Origin: JASLEW01 sp035544895
GTDB taxonomy: Bacteria > Acidobacteriota > Thermoanaerobaculia > Multivoradales > UBA5704
Assembly (NCBI GenBank): GCA_035544895.1
Contig: DASZZM010000096.1
Location: forward strand, 62,001-126,000
Direction of reading: 5' to 3'
DNA length: 64,000 bases
Shown here: one piece after another, positions 16,892 through 25,525 of the stretch
Layout of the letters: the number at the start of each line of letters is the position of its first letter
How positions within the stretch are numbered: the stretch's first letter is position 1
The notes under the pieces: model-generated
Database searches by the model: none
What the model was told of the DNA's origin: nothing
Seen by the model: only the letters and a program-made list of their open reading frames with translations
Made by a program: the position numbers and the translations under genes

Positions 16892-19141
16892 GTGGCCACG
16901 CAGGGGTTCGATGAGGTCCGGATCTATCTGTGCGCGTCTGTCGACATGGCCGAGGAGCGCGCGGCCTTGCGCGAGCAGGTGGTGCCGCGGCTGCTGCAGC
17001 GGCTGGCGGCGCCGGGCCTCACGATCTCCTTCGTCGATCCGGAGGCGCTGCCCACGGGTCCCCGCGACCTCGCCTCCCGCTGGCGCGCCATCGACGCCTG
17101 CCGGCCCTTTTTCGTTGGTCTCTTCGGCGAGCGCGACGGCGGTCTGCCGGCGCAAATCGACGACGCGCTCCTGGCGGCGCAGCCCTGGCTGCGCGGCCTG
17201 ACCGCTTGCAGCTCCCTCGAGATCGAGACCGCGTATGCGCTGACCCGGCAGGGCGGCGCCGGCCGCAGCTTTTTTTACCTGCGCAGCCCGGCGTTTATCG
17301 GCCAGGTGCCACCGCCCAGGCAGGCAATCTACCTCGCGGCGAGCGAGCTCGAGGCGCGCCGCATGGCGGCTTTCAAGGAGAGCGTCCGCCGGAGCCGGCG
17401 CCCGGTCCTCGACGGCTATCCCTGCCGCTGGGATCCCACCCGCCAGCGGCCCGCCGGGCTCGAGGTGCTGGTCGAACGGCTGGTCCGCGACCTGGAGCTG
17501 GCCATCCGGTCCGAGCTCGGCCGGATCGTCAACGCGGCGCGGGGCACGCCGATGGCCGCCGCGGCGCCGGCCGCGCCTACGCCCGCCACACCGCCGGTGG
17601 CATCGGTCCTACCCGTCCATGACAATGTCCAGTTCACCGTCTACCGGCCGCGCGCCGTCGAGCCGATGCGCTGGGAGACCCTGCTTGCTTTCGCCCATCT
17701 CAGCGATCTGCCCATCGAGGCCCCGGCGGACGAGCCGGACCCCATCGAAAAGGTCAAGAAGCGGGCCAGGCAGTTGCTCGGGGACCGCGCTTGCCGCTAC
17801 GTGGACGTCAGGCAGGACAGCTCCCATGCCATTCCGCACGAGGCCGAGATCACCTTCTTCCCCGTCGTGCCGGGTTTCGAGTTCAACCCGCCGCGCTGCA
17901 CCTTCCTCTGGCTCGAGTCGGTCCACGAGCAAGAGTTCCGCATGCGCGCCCACGCCGGCCTCGACGGCCAGGTGGTCCAGGGCCGCTTTTCCGTCTTCTG
18001 GGGCAGCCTGCTCCTGGCCGAGATCCAGCTGAGCCTGCGGGTGGACAGCAGCGTCGCGGCGCACGCGAGCGCTTCGGCGATGGCCGCGGCTCGGCCCTTC
18101 GACAAGGTCTTTGCCTCCTACTCCCACAAGGACGTCGCCGTCGTCGAGGAGGTAGAGCGCGCGACGCGCAGCCTGGGCACGCGCTACCTGCGCGACGCCG
18201 TCGACCTGCGCGCCGGCGAAGAGTGGAGCGCCGGCCTCGAAAAGATGATCCGGGAGGCCGATATCTTCCAGCTATTCTGGTCGTGGAATTCCCTGCGCTC
18301 GCGACATGTGGAGCAGGAGTGGCGCTATGCGCTGTCACTCGGCCGGCCCGACTTCGTGCGCCCCACGTTCTGGGAGGACCCACGTCCCGCCGACCCGCAG
18401 CTGGACCTGCCTCCCCAGGAGCTCGACAGGCTGCATTTCTATCGCCTCTACCGAGGCGAGGGCAGCCGGCAGGCCTCGCCATCTCCTCGGCCCACCAGCG
18501 CTCCGGCGGTGCCAGGACCGCCCCCCGTGCCGCCGGCGTCCGCTTCGCCGGCCTCAACGCCAGCGGCGAAACCACAGGTGGCGCTGCCCGCGCACACCTC
18601 GCATGGCAGGCCGGCCCGGCGCACCCGCTGGATGGGGTCGGCAGCCCTGGTTTTCGCAGGCGTCCTCGGGCTCAGTCTCGTCGTGCAGATGCAGCAGGGT
18701 CCGGGAGTGGGGCCAGGCCGTCCCACCTCGGCCGCCTCGGGCCCGCCGCCGCTCTCTGGCAAAAGCTCGGGAGCCTCGGCCGAGAGCCAGTACCTCTCGG
18801 CCGGCTCAGCGGACCGCGACAGTGTTCCCGGCCAGGGGGAATGCCGGTTGACCGAGACCGACCTGAACCGGCTGCGTTCGCGCGCGGCCGTCACCGGGCC
18901 GATCGTGCGCGTCTTTACCTCGGCCGACCTCTCCGCCGTCACCGCCGTTCGTGAGCTGCTGATCAGGGACGGGCAGGAACCCTTCATCCGACCCGTCGCC
19001 GCAGGCGACCACTACGCCTGCGCGGTCGAGGTCGGGCCTTTCTCCAAGAGGTCCGCGGCCAACTCCGCCGCGCTGCACTTCCGCACCCTCGGCCTGCCGG
19101 CGGCAGTGGTGAGGACGCAGCCGAGCTCTCAGAAACCATAG
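16892..19141 (+). CDS. DUF4062-like / TIR / transmembrane / SPOR-like protein
   Basis: 749 residues from GTG 16892, chosen because AGAGAGGA lies just upstream and the longer frame would run into the previous gene. Residues 9-215 resemble DUF4062 (VRIYLCASVDMAEER, then SLEIETAYALTR and a long FKESVRRS helix), a domain found at the N-terminus of many NTPase-linked conflict proteins. Residues 245-395 are a beta-rich domain often seen beside bacterial TIRs (NVQFTVYRPRA, WLESVHEQEFRMRA). Residues 402-525 are a TIR domain (KVFASYSHKD) with candidate catalytic Glu474 or Glu476 in VEQEWRYAL. A Pro-rich linker leads to a TM at 580-600 and a SPOR-like end at 670-746. TIR domains can cleave NAD or make cyclic ADP-ribose signals; activity here is inferred. 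A TATACT box sits at 16848-16853. The last 13 bases overlap the convergent protease gene. Confidence 0.8.
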   Translation: MATQGFDEVRIYLCASVDMAEERAALREQVVPRLLQRLAAPGLTISFVDPEALPTGPRDLASRWRAIDACRPFFVGLFGERDGGLPAQIDDALLAAQPWLRGLTACSSLEIETAYALTRQGGAGRSFFYLRSPAFIGQVPPPRQAIYLAASELEARRMAAFKESVRRSRRPVLDGYPCRWDPTRQRPAGLEVLVERLVRDLELAIRSELGRIVNAARGTPMAAAAPAAPTPATPPVASVLPVHDNVQFTVYRPRAVEPMRWETLLAFAHLSDLPIEAPADEPDPIEKVKKRARQLLGDRACRYVDVRQDSSHAIPHEAEITFFPVVPGFEFNPPRCTFLWLESVHEQEFRMRAHAGLDGQVVQGRFSVFWGSLLLAEIQLSLRVDSSVAAHASASAMAAARPFDKVFASYSHKDVAVVEEVERATRSLGTRYLRDAVDLRAGEEWSAGLEKMIREADIFQLFWSWNSLRSRHVEQEWRYALSLGRPDFVRPTFWEDPRPADPQLDLPPQELDRLHFYRLYRGEGSRQASPSPRPTSAPAVPGPPPVPPASASPASTPAAKPQVALPAHTSHGRPARRTRWMGSAALVFAGVLGLSLVVQMQQGPGVGPGRPTSAASGPPPLSGKSSGASAESQYLSAGSADRDSVPGQGECRLTETDLNRLRSRAAVTGPIVRVFTSADLSAVTAVRELLIRDGQEPFIRPVAAGDHYACAVEVGPFSKRSAANSAALHFRTLGLPAAVVRTQPSSQKP

Positions 19142-20550
19142 GTCCGGAGGAAAGACAGAATATCATCCGGACTGACCGCCCGCTTGCCGCCTGGAATAGG
19201 GCTCAGCGTCATGAACGCCTGGCCGCCGACATGGATGGAAGGCATTTTCTCCATCGACTCGCTCGAGATGATGCCGATCAGCTCACCGCGGTCGTTGACC
19301 ACGGCGCCGCCGCTGCTGCCATGGGTGATTCCCGCCTCGAAGTGGACATAGTGGCTGCCGGTCGGACCGGTCATCGAGTGCGAGACGTTTCCGAGGACGA
19401 AGGTCGGAGCCACTTGGGTCACCCGGCTCCACTCGCCGCCGAAGCCGCTCACGTTCTCGATCTTGCCCTCGCTCTGGCCGAGCTGGCCGGGATAGCTGAT
19501 CACCGCGATCGGGTCGGTGACCTTGACGGCTTCATTGGAGCCGACGATCGGCACTGTTGAACCGGTCGCGGGCTGCACCTGCAGCAGGGCGAGGTCGAAC
19601 TCAGAGGAGGAGGCGACCAGGTTCGCCTGCACCGGCTGGCGCCCGGCGAATTGAACGTCGAACAGGTCGTACTCCGCCTTGGCGCCATATTTCGACACCA
19701 GCTCGGGCCAGCCCGGAAACTGGACCAGCCACGGCTCTCCGACATGCTTGGCGGTGAGCACGAGCCCCGGACGGATCACGACCCCTGAGCCCTGGACCGC
19801 GTAGTGCGCCAGGATGTCGCCGCCGGTGCGGGCGTAGTGGGGGACGGCGGAATGGACGATCGGGATGCGGACCCGGTAGCTGCAGCGGACGTGGACGACC
19901 GCCGGGCCTACCCTCCTTTCGATGTCGGCCCAGACGTTGGCGCCTGCCGCGCGGGTGGCGTCGGCGGCCTGGGCGCGCTGCCTCTCGAGCTTGCGCCAGC
20001 CCCACCAGGCCGCGCCTCCGACGCCGAGGGCAGCCAGCAGTACTACGATCAGCGCGACCACGATCGACCGGCGGGTGCTTTTGCGGCTGTCGGCGATCCG
20101 GCCGGCCAGGGCGTGGCGCTCTTCCTGCCGCGCGCGATCGATCTCGTGCCGCAGGGTGGCGCGGCCGACCGCTTCCTTGAAGGGCGCGGCGGCCGCCGGT
20201 TCCTGGCCTCCTGCCGCGGCCGGCGCCGGCTCGGCGAAGAGCTGCATCTCGGGGCCTTCCTTCCCCAGGCGGATGCGCGACTCGGGCGGCACCGCGATTC
20301 TCTGGAAGGGCGGACTCGGGGCGCCGTTCACGTAGGTGCCGTTGGTGCTGCGTTTGTCCTCGATGTAGAGGCGCCCCCCCTGCAGGCTGAGCTCGGCGTG
20401 GACGCCGCTGACGCTGTCGTCGAGCTCGTCGTTGAACTTTACGTCGCTGCCGGGATTCCGGCCGAGCCGCAGGGCCTGGCCTTCCTGCAGCGTAAGGCGT
20501 TGGTCCTGGCCCGCCTGGGAGCCGCTGAGATGCCGGATGGTCAGGTTCAT
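19129..20550 (-). CDS. FHA / transmembrane / trypsin-like serine protease
   Basis: 473 residues from the ATG at 20550, preceded by GAGGAGGGA. Residues 1-105 are a forkhead-associated domain with LGRNPGSD (29-36), H51 and STNGTYVNG (68-76), a fold that binds phosphothreonine. A single TM covers 161-184. Residues 205-473 are a trypsin/DegP-type protease with triad His269 (TAKHV), Asp319 (SEFDLALL) and Ser413 (GSSGG). The topology puts FHA in the cytosol and the protease outside. A phosphorylation signal sensed inside could therefore gate proteolysis outside; this is inference. There is no PDZ domain. Third gene of a leftward PP2C, zinc-ribbon/FHA, protease operon, 40 bases after the preceding gene. 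Confidence 0.88.
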   Translation of the reverse strand: MNLTIRHLSGSQAGQDQRLTLQEGQALRLGRNPGSDVKFNDELDDSVSGVHAELSLQGGRLYIEDKRSTNGTYVNGAPSPPFQRIAVPPESRIRLGKEGPEMQLFAEPAPAAAGGQEPAAAAPFKEAVGRATLRHEIDRARQEERHALAGRIADSRKSTRRSIVVALIVVLLAALGVGGAAWWGWRKLERQRAQAADATRAAGANVWADIERRVGPAVVHVRCSYRVRIPIVHSAVPHYARTGGDILAHYAVQGSGVVIRPGLVLTAKHVGEPWLVQFPGWPELVSKYGAKAEYDLFDVQFAGRQPVQANLVASSSEFDLALLQVQPATGSTVPIVGSNEAVKVTDPIAVISYPGQLGQSEGKIENVSGFGGEWSRVTQVAPTFVLGNVSHSMTGPTGSHYVHFEAGITHGSSGGAVVNDRGELIGIISSESMEKMPSIHVGGQAFMTLSPIPGGKRAVSPDDILSFLRTYGF

Positions 20551-20590
20551 CGACAAGATCCCTCCTCGTGGCAACTGAACGGGCGACACT

Positions 20591-21517
20591 TCATGGCGTG
20601 CCCTCGCCGCTCGCGGCGCCGGTCGCGGGGTCGAGCGGCGGCTCGATGGCCAGGAACAGCAGCTCGACGCCGCCACAGCGGATGCGGTCGCGATCGCGCA
20701 GCCGCATCGTGCCGCTGGCTGGCACCTCCTCGTCGTTGACCCAGGTGCCGTTGGTCGACATGCGGTCGGCCAGCAGGAAGCCGCCTCTCCGGCAGAGGAG
20801 CAGGGCATGCTCGCCTGAGACCCTGGGATCGTCGCCGAGACAGATATCGCTGGCGCGGTCGGCTCCCAGGGTGTTCTTGCCGGCGCGCACCGCGAAGACC
20901 GCTCCCGTGGGCCCGAGATCCGGCGCCACGAGCACCGCCACCAACCTCCGAGGCTCCCGGGCCTCGCGCCCCGCCGGCTCGGGGCCCGGCCCCGGGACCG
21001 CCGCCGCCGGCGCGGCCTGCGGCTCTGGCAGGGGGCGGAGGGAGACCGCGGGGGCGGCCGTGCCGGGTTCGGCGAGGACCGTGACTCGCGGTGGCCCGGA
21101 AGGAGGTCCGGGAGGCTGTTCCAGCCGGGTCGGCTTCGGCACCCAACCCGGCGCGGATACAGAGGCGCCCTCCGGGGGTGGCGGTGGCCATGCGACAAGC
21201 GGGCCAGACGGCTCAGCGGTGTCGCCGGGAGCCTCGGCGGCTGGCGGCGCCGAGGGTCCTCCGGCGCCGGGCTCTCCCTCCAGGCGTGTTGCGCGGCGCG
21301 CCGCGGCCCCGGCGGCGGTCTGCTGGCGCTCGCAGTAGGGGCAGCTCTTCCAGGCCGGGTCGATCGGATGACCGGCCGGGCAGAGCGCCGTTGGCCAGTC
21401 GCCGGCAGGCCGTGACCTGGCGGAACCCGGCGGGGCTGCCGCCAGCGAGCGCCCGCATAGCACGCAGGACAGCTCGGCGTCTGGGTTCAGGGTATGGCAG
21501 GAGCTGCATTCGATCAT
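20591..21517 (-). CDS. zinc-ribbon and FHA domain protein
   Basis: 308 residues from the ATG at 21517, which has GGGAGG a few bases upstream; the longer open frame to 21724 runs into the phosphatase gene. The N-terminus carries two zinc ribbons (C4/C7/C18/C21 and C46/H50/C59/C62). A long Pro/Ala-rich linker spans about 70-200. The C-terminal FHA domain has NTLGADRASDICL, SGEHALL and MSTNGTWVN, so the phosphothreonine-binding Arg, Ser, His and Asn positions are present or conservatively placed. It sits 40 bases after PP2C and 40 bases before the FHA-protease gene. Likely an adaptor that docks phosphorylated targets of the neighbouring kinase. Confidence 0.85.
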   Translation of the reverse strand: MIECSSCHTLNPDAELSCVLCGRSLAAAPPGSARSRPAGDWPTALCPAGHPIDPAWKSCPYCERQQTAAGAAARRATRLEGEPGAGGPSAPPAAEAPGDTAEPSGPLVAWPPPPPEGASVSAPGWVPKPTRLEQPPGPPSGPPRVTVLAEPGTAAPAVSLRPLPEPQAAPAAAVPGPGPEPAGREAREPRRLVAVLVAPDLGPTGAVFAVRAGKNTLGADRASDICLGDDPRVSGEHALLLCRRGGFLLADRMSTNGTWVNDEEVPASGTMRLRDRDRIRCGGVELLFLAIEPPLDPATGAASGEGTP

Positions 21518-21557
21518 CCTGGCCTCCCGGGCGCCGCGGACTCGCCGCGCGGCGTCC

Positions 21558-22445
21558 TCACGTCTCGGGCCGAGTTGGACGGCGCGGCGGGTGGTCGGCT
21601 TCGACCCGCAGGCAGCCGACAGTGATGTTGTCCTGGCTGTTGGCGGCGAGTGCGGCGCCGAGCAGCCGCTCGCACGACTGGCGGGCCGATTCCGCGCCCT
21701 CCATCGCGCGCTCGATCTCGGCATCGGGCACCGCGCCGTGGAGGCCGTCCGTACAGAGCATCACCAGGTCGCCGGCAGCGAGCGGGAGCGCGGGCCGAAG
21801 GTCCGCCGACAGCGGGCCCGATTGTCCGATGGCGCGCTGCAGGACATGGGTGTCAGGGTGCCCGAACGACTCCTCCTCGCTCAGCAGCCCGTCCTGCACC
21901 AGGCGACCGACGAGCGAATGGTCCGCGGTCAGGCGAACCAGCGAGGCACCCCGATAGAGATAGGCGCGGCTGTCGCCGACGTGAGCGAGGTGCACGCAGG
22001 GGCGTGTCGAGGCAGCCTCGACGACCGCAATGATCGCCGTCGCACCCATGGTGACCGGCCGCCCCCCGCCGGCGCTGCCGGTCCTGGTTCGCGCGGCGCC
22101 GAGCACGGCCCGATGCGCCGCGCCGATGGCGTTTTCGAGCACCTCGCTCCACGGCACCGCGCCGCGGTCGCGGATGGCCTCGAGCGCGCTGCGCACGACG
22201 ATCTCGGCCGCTTCGCGCCCCCCGGTGTGCCCTCCCATGCCGTCCGCCAGGATGAGCACCACCTCGTCATGGTCACCGTGCCAGGCCGCGGCGGCGTCCT
22301 GGTTCTCCGCGCGCACCGGCCCGCGGACCGAGACCACGTGGACCCGGCAGCCGAGGACCGCTTCCGCCGGCGTGATCTCCGGGCTCAACAGGTTCCTCCG
22401 GCGATAGATGAGATCCCGTGACACTTCCACGCGCAACATTTCCAT
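21558..22445 (-). CDS. PP2C-family Ser/Thr protein phosphatase
   Basis: 295 residues from the ATG at 22445. The metal-binding and structural motifs of PP2C/PPM phosphatases are all present: ENQDA (D50), LADGMGGH (D68), TMGATA, HVGDSRAYL (D158), CTDGLHG (D233) and SQDNIT (D272). It should remove phosphate from Ser/Thr targets of the divergent kinase at 22666. Start choice is uncertain: ATGs also occur at 22439 and 22508. A perfect TATAAT on the minus strand (22444-22449) overlaps the 22445 start, which would make a message beginning near 22437 and favour the 22439 ATG, though no -35 box accompanies it. First gene of the leftward operon. Confidence 0.92.
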   Translation of the reverse strand: MEMLRVEVSRDLIYRRRNLLSPEITPAEAVLGCRVHVVSVRGPVRAENQDAAAAWHGDHDEVVLILADGMGGHTGGREAAEIVVRSALEAIRDRGAVPWSEVLENAIGAAHRAVLGAARTRTGSAGGGRPVTMGATAIIAVVEAASTRPCVHLAHVGDSRAYLYRGASLVRLTADHSLVGRLVQDGLLSEEESFGHPDTHVLQRAIGQSGPLSADLRPALPLAAGDLVMLCTDGLHGAVPDAEIERAMEGAESARQSCERLLGAALAANSQDNITVGCLRVEADHPPRRPTRPET

Positions 22446-22515
22446 TATAACTCTATGACTCGTGCGCTGCGGAGGCCGCGGCTGCCCGCCGGCTGCGCCT
22501 TGACTCATTTCTTCA

Positions 22516-22544
22516 TTGAACGTTGGCGGGTGATGATCTACAAT
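22516..22544 (+). promoter_or_regulatory. sigma-70-like promoter of the Ser/Thr kinase gene
   Basis: TTGAAC (22516-22521) and TACAAT (22539-22544) are exactly 17 bases apart, matching four and five of six consensus positions in a GC-rich background. The leader of about 115 bases contains GGCCCGC (22552-22558) and a complementary GCGGGCC (about 22641-22649) that could pair just ahead of the start codon. Confidence 0.5.
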
Positions 22545-22665
22545 AAACAAAGGCCCGCAGAAGGTCCTGCAATTTGAAGCCGAGTCCCCGCAAGTTTTCG
22601 AGTCCAAGGAGTGAGATCTTCTTGATCTGGATACTCTGGCGCGGGCCGGCGGGCGGAGCCTCGCC

Positions 22666-24498
22666 GTGAGGACCTGCATCGGCCCATACCGTATCGAAGG
22701 TCCCCTGGGGCGCGGAGGGATGGGGGTCGTCTATCGCGGGACTCACGATCACCTGGGCCGCCCGGTGGCGATCAAGGCGCTCGCCCCGGAGCTGACGCGG
22801 CAGCCTGAGTTCAGGGAGAGATTCTTTTCCGAGGCGAAGACCCAGGCCCTCCTCCAGCATCCCAACATCGTCGGCATTTACGATCTCCTGGCCGACGAAG
22901 GCGACTACTTCATCGTCATGGAGCTGGTCACGGGACAGCACCTCGATCAGCGTCTCGCCGCCGCCGCGGGACGCCCGCTGGATTGCGGCGCGGCGCTCGG
23001 CATCTTCAGCCAGGTGCTATCCGCCCTCGACTACGCCCACTCGGAAGGGGTGATCCATCGCGACGTCAAGCCCTCGAACGTGATGATCAGCCCGCAGGGG
23101 CGCGTCAAGCTGACCGATTTCGGTATCGCCCTGCTGATCGGCGACAAGCGGTTGACCGTCTCGCACTCCGTCATCGGCACGCCCACGTACATGTCGCCCG
23201 AGCAGATCCTGCATCCACGCTCGGTCGATCACCGTACCGACATCTACAGCGCGGCGGTCGTCTTCTTCGAGATGCTCGCGGGCAGGCCACCGTTCGACGC
23301 CGAGACCGAGTACGCGATCAAGAAGCTCCACGTCGAGGCGGCCCCGCCGGACCTCGCCGAGCTCAACCCGGCTCTCCCCGCCGGGCTGACCGCCGCGGTG
23401 GCGGCGGCGCTGAGCAAGGACCCGGCCGCACGCTTTCCGAGTGCCGCGGCCTTCCTGCGCGCCTTGGACGAGTCCGTCTCGCCTTTCTCGCCGGCGAGGG
23501 CGGCACCCCTGCCCCGCCCGCTGCAACCCTTTACTTCCTCGCGGTACACGCCGCCGGCCACGGCCGTAGAAGAGCCTGCGGCTGGACCGCGGCCGGCGGG
23601 GGCGGCTGAGAGATCGGGCGCCATTGCCGCTGGTCTGCGGGGGCTGCTCCAGGGCAGAGGCCTGTGGATCGCGGCCGGGGCTGCCGCGCTGGCCGCGGTG
23701 ATCGCGGCGGGAGCCTTCCTCCTGATCCTCATGCGGGGCAATGGCGGGAATGAGCGAGTGGTGAAGGCTACGCCGCCGCGCGAGGCCGGCTCGCCGGCCC
23801 TCGGCGCAACCTCCCAACCACCTGCACCGGCGCTCCCGCCTGGCCCAGCAATCGCGCAGCCGGGTGGAACCGCCCAGTCCGCGCCCCTGAGTGCGCCGGC
23901 TCCCGGCGCACTGGCGAGCGCGCCGTTGCTCGGCGACCAGGCCGAACAAGCCCGTCCGGTGGACCAGATCGCAAAGCCATCCGAGCGGAGGGCCCGTTCC
24001 CAGAGGAAAAAGGTGAAGACTGCGCCGGCGGCGCAACCGCCGCCGGCTGCTGTCCAGGAGAGCGGAGCGGAAGAGGCGCCGGTCCGCTCCACCGCCGGCG
24101 GCGGTGTCGCCGTCGATCGGCTGAACGAGATGGAGAACGTCGTCGTCACGCTCGAGCAGGAGGCCAAGCACGCCCTCGACGCTTACGAGCAGCAGGAGCG
24201 GAAGAGCGAGGTCGGCCCGCGCCTGGAGGAGTTCGTGAACGCGGCGGTCGGCCTTCGCAAGGCGTTCCGCAAAGCCACCGGGACGGGATTCGGCTTCCGC
24301 GTGCTCAGGGACAAGCTTCTCAAGAGAGGGTCGCGAGAGGCGGATCAGCAGGACCTGGAGGTGAAGTCTCGGGACTTGATACACCAGGGCGCCGAGGTCG
24401 ATCGCCTCATCTCAAGAGATCCCATGGGGTCCGCGGCAATGTCTTTCTGGCGCAAGGTGCGACACAAGCTCAAGCAGCTCTCCGGCTTCTACCGGTGA
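22666..24498 (+). CDS. membrane-anchored Ser/Thr protein kinase (PknB type)
   Basis: 610 residues from GTG 22666, with GGCGGAG about 8 bases upstream. The kinase domain (8-270) is complete: glycine loop GRGGMG 15-20, Lys37 (VAIKAL), Glu56, catalytic HRDVKPSN 131-138, DFG 151-153 and GTPTYMSPEQ 171-180. A Pro/Ala linker precedes one TM at about 333-356. The outside part has no PASTA or other known sensor; its end (490-605) is a predicted helical, charged region (VVTLEQEAKHALDAYEQQE). It lies opposite PP2C and the two FHA proteins, so a kinase/phosphatase/FHA reader circuit is likely. Confidence 0.95.
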   Translation: MRTCIGPYRIEGPLGRGGMGVVYRGTHDHLGRPVAIKALAPELTRQPEFRERFFSEAKTQALLQHPNIVGIYDLLADEGDYFIVMELVTGQHLDQRLAAAAGRPLDCGAALGIFSQVLSALDYAHSEGVIHRDVKPSNVMISPQGRVKLTDFGIALLIGDKRLTVSHSVIGTPTYMSPEQILHPRSVDHRTDIYSAAVVFFEMLAGRPPFDAETEYAIKKLHVEAAPPDLAELNPALPAGLTAAVAAALSKDPAARFPSAAAFLRALDESVSPFSPARAAPLPRPLQPFTSSRYTPPATAVEEPAAGPRPAGAAERSGAIAAGLRGLLQGRGLWIAAGAAALAAVIAAGAFLLILMRGNGGNERVVKATPPREAGSPALGATSQPPAPALPPGPAIAQPGGTAQSAPLSAPAPGALASAPLLGDQAEQARPVDQIAKPSERRARSQRKKVKTAPAAQPPPAAVQESGAEEAPVRSTAGGGVAVDRLNEMENVVVTLEQEAKHALDAYEQQERKSEVGPRLEEFVNAAVGLRKAFRKATGTGFGFRVLRDKLLKRGSREADQQDLEVKSRDLIHQGAEVDRLISRDPMGSAAMSFWRKVRHKLKQLSGFYR

Positions 24499-24601
24499 CT
24501 CTTCTGCCCGGGCAGTAGCTCTCGCCGCAGCACCTGGCTCCGGCACCCGCCGTTCGCGTCTATATTGTGGGAGGCGGCGGACAGGCCGTGGCCAGAGCAC
24601 G

Positions 24602-25525
24602 ATGAACGCCGATCAGGAGATCGCGACGACCGCCGGAAGCAAGGAAGCCGCCGAGGAGCCCCACGCCCGGGCGAGACCCGTCGGATCTGACCAAGCCGGG
24701 CAGGGACCCGGCGTATCTGACCAACCCGGGCAGGGACCCGGCGTATCTGACCAACCCGACGATCACGCCTACTTCCAGGCCGTCGAGGAGATCTTCGTCG
24801 GACTGCGCGGTGCGCCGCTGCTGCTGTCGCCGGCGGACTGGCAGGTAGCCCGCCGCTGGCATCGCCAGGGCGTCCCGCTCGAGCTGGTGCGTCGTGCCCT
24901 GGAGGAGGTCTTCGCCCGCCGGCGCGAGCGGGGCGTGCAGGGCAAGATCTCGAGCTTGCGCTACTGCGCCCATGCGGTCGAAGCCGCCTGGGCGTCGTGG
25001 AGCGAGATGATGGCTCCCGGCCTGCGCGCCGAGGCACCCGGCCTCGACGTTGCCAGCCGCCTCGCCGCCCTTGCCGAGGCTCTCGCCGAGGCCCTTGCCG
25101 CTCCTTCTCCCTGGGCCGCGCTGCTCGATCCCGCCGCCTGGTGCGGACGCATTGCCGCCCTCGCCGCGCTAGGCCGGGACGCGCAACGCGTCGAGGAGCG
25201 GCTCTCCGAGCTCGATCGCGAGCTCCTCGACTCCTGCCTCGACGCCCTTCCAGGCGGCCAGCGCGCCGAGCTCGAGGCCGCCGTGGACAAGACCCTGGCC
25301 GCTCTTGCCGGCCGCATTCCCGCGGCTGACCTCGATTCGGCGCGCGGGCGCCTGCTGCGCCAGATCCTGCGCCAGCGGCTCCGCCTGCCGCTGCTGTCGC
25401 TGTTCTCGCCCGAAGCGGCGGCCGAGCCGGACCCTGGGGCGGCGCCCGAAGCGGCTGCCGGGCCGGGAGGCGCGGAGCGGAAAGGGCGGCAGGGAGGCAA
25501 GAGGCGCGATGGCGAGAGCCGGTGA
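24602..25525 (+). CDS. helical hypothetical protein ahead of miaA
   Basis: 307 residues, not recognised. The N-terminal 55 residues are low in structure and contain tandem GPGVSDQP units encoded by the REP-like repeat at 24686-24758. Residues 56-125 form a conserved-looking block (YFQAVEEIFVGLRG, SPADWQVARRWH, VPLELVRRALEEVFARR), probably a small helical domain. The rest is Ala/Leu/Arg-rich helix without membrane segments. The stop overlaps miaA by 17 bases, so the two are probably co-translated. A TATATT box at 24561-24566 may be the -10 element. The ribosome site at the chosen ATG is weak; a start after the repeat cannot be excluded. Confidence 0.6.
   Translation: MNADQEIATTAGSKEAAEEPHARARPVGSDQAGQGPGVSDQPGQGPGVSDQPDDHAYFQAVEEIFVGLRGAPLLLSPADWQVARRWHRQGVPLELVRRALEEVFARRRERGVQGKISSLRYCAHAVEAAWASWSEMMAPGLRAEAPGLDVASRLAALAEALAEALAAPSPWAALLDPAAWCGRIAALAALGRDAQRVEERLSELDRELLDSCLDALPGGQRAELEAAVDKTLAALAGRIPAADLDSARGRLLRQILRQRLRLPLLSLFSPEAAAEPDPGAAPEAAAGPGGAERKGRQGGKRRDGESR
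24686..24758 (+). repeat. REP-like 30-bp tandem repeat inside a reading frame
   Basis: Units 24686-24715 and 24716-24745 differ at one base, and a 13-base partial third copy ends at 24758. Each holds the core GGGCAGGGACCCGGC, close to the palindromic core at 48343-48360 and 53499-53516. Because the period is 30, the frame is kept and adds ten residues per unit. Confidence 0.75.

Noticed and set aside
24504..24515. CTGCCCGGGCAG palindrome after the kinase gene as a terminator
   Set aside because: No loop and no T run; too short to call.
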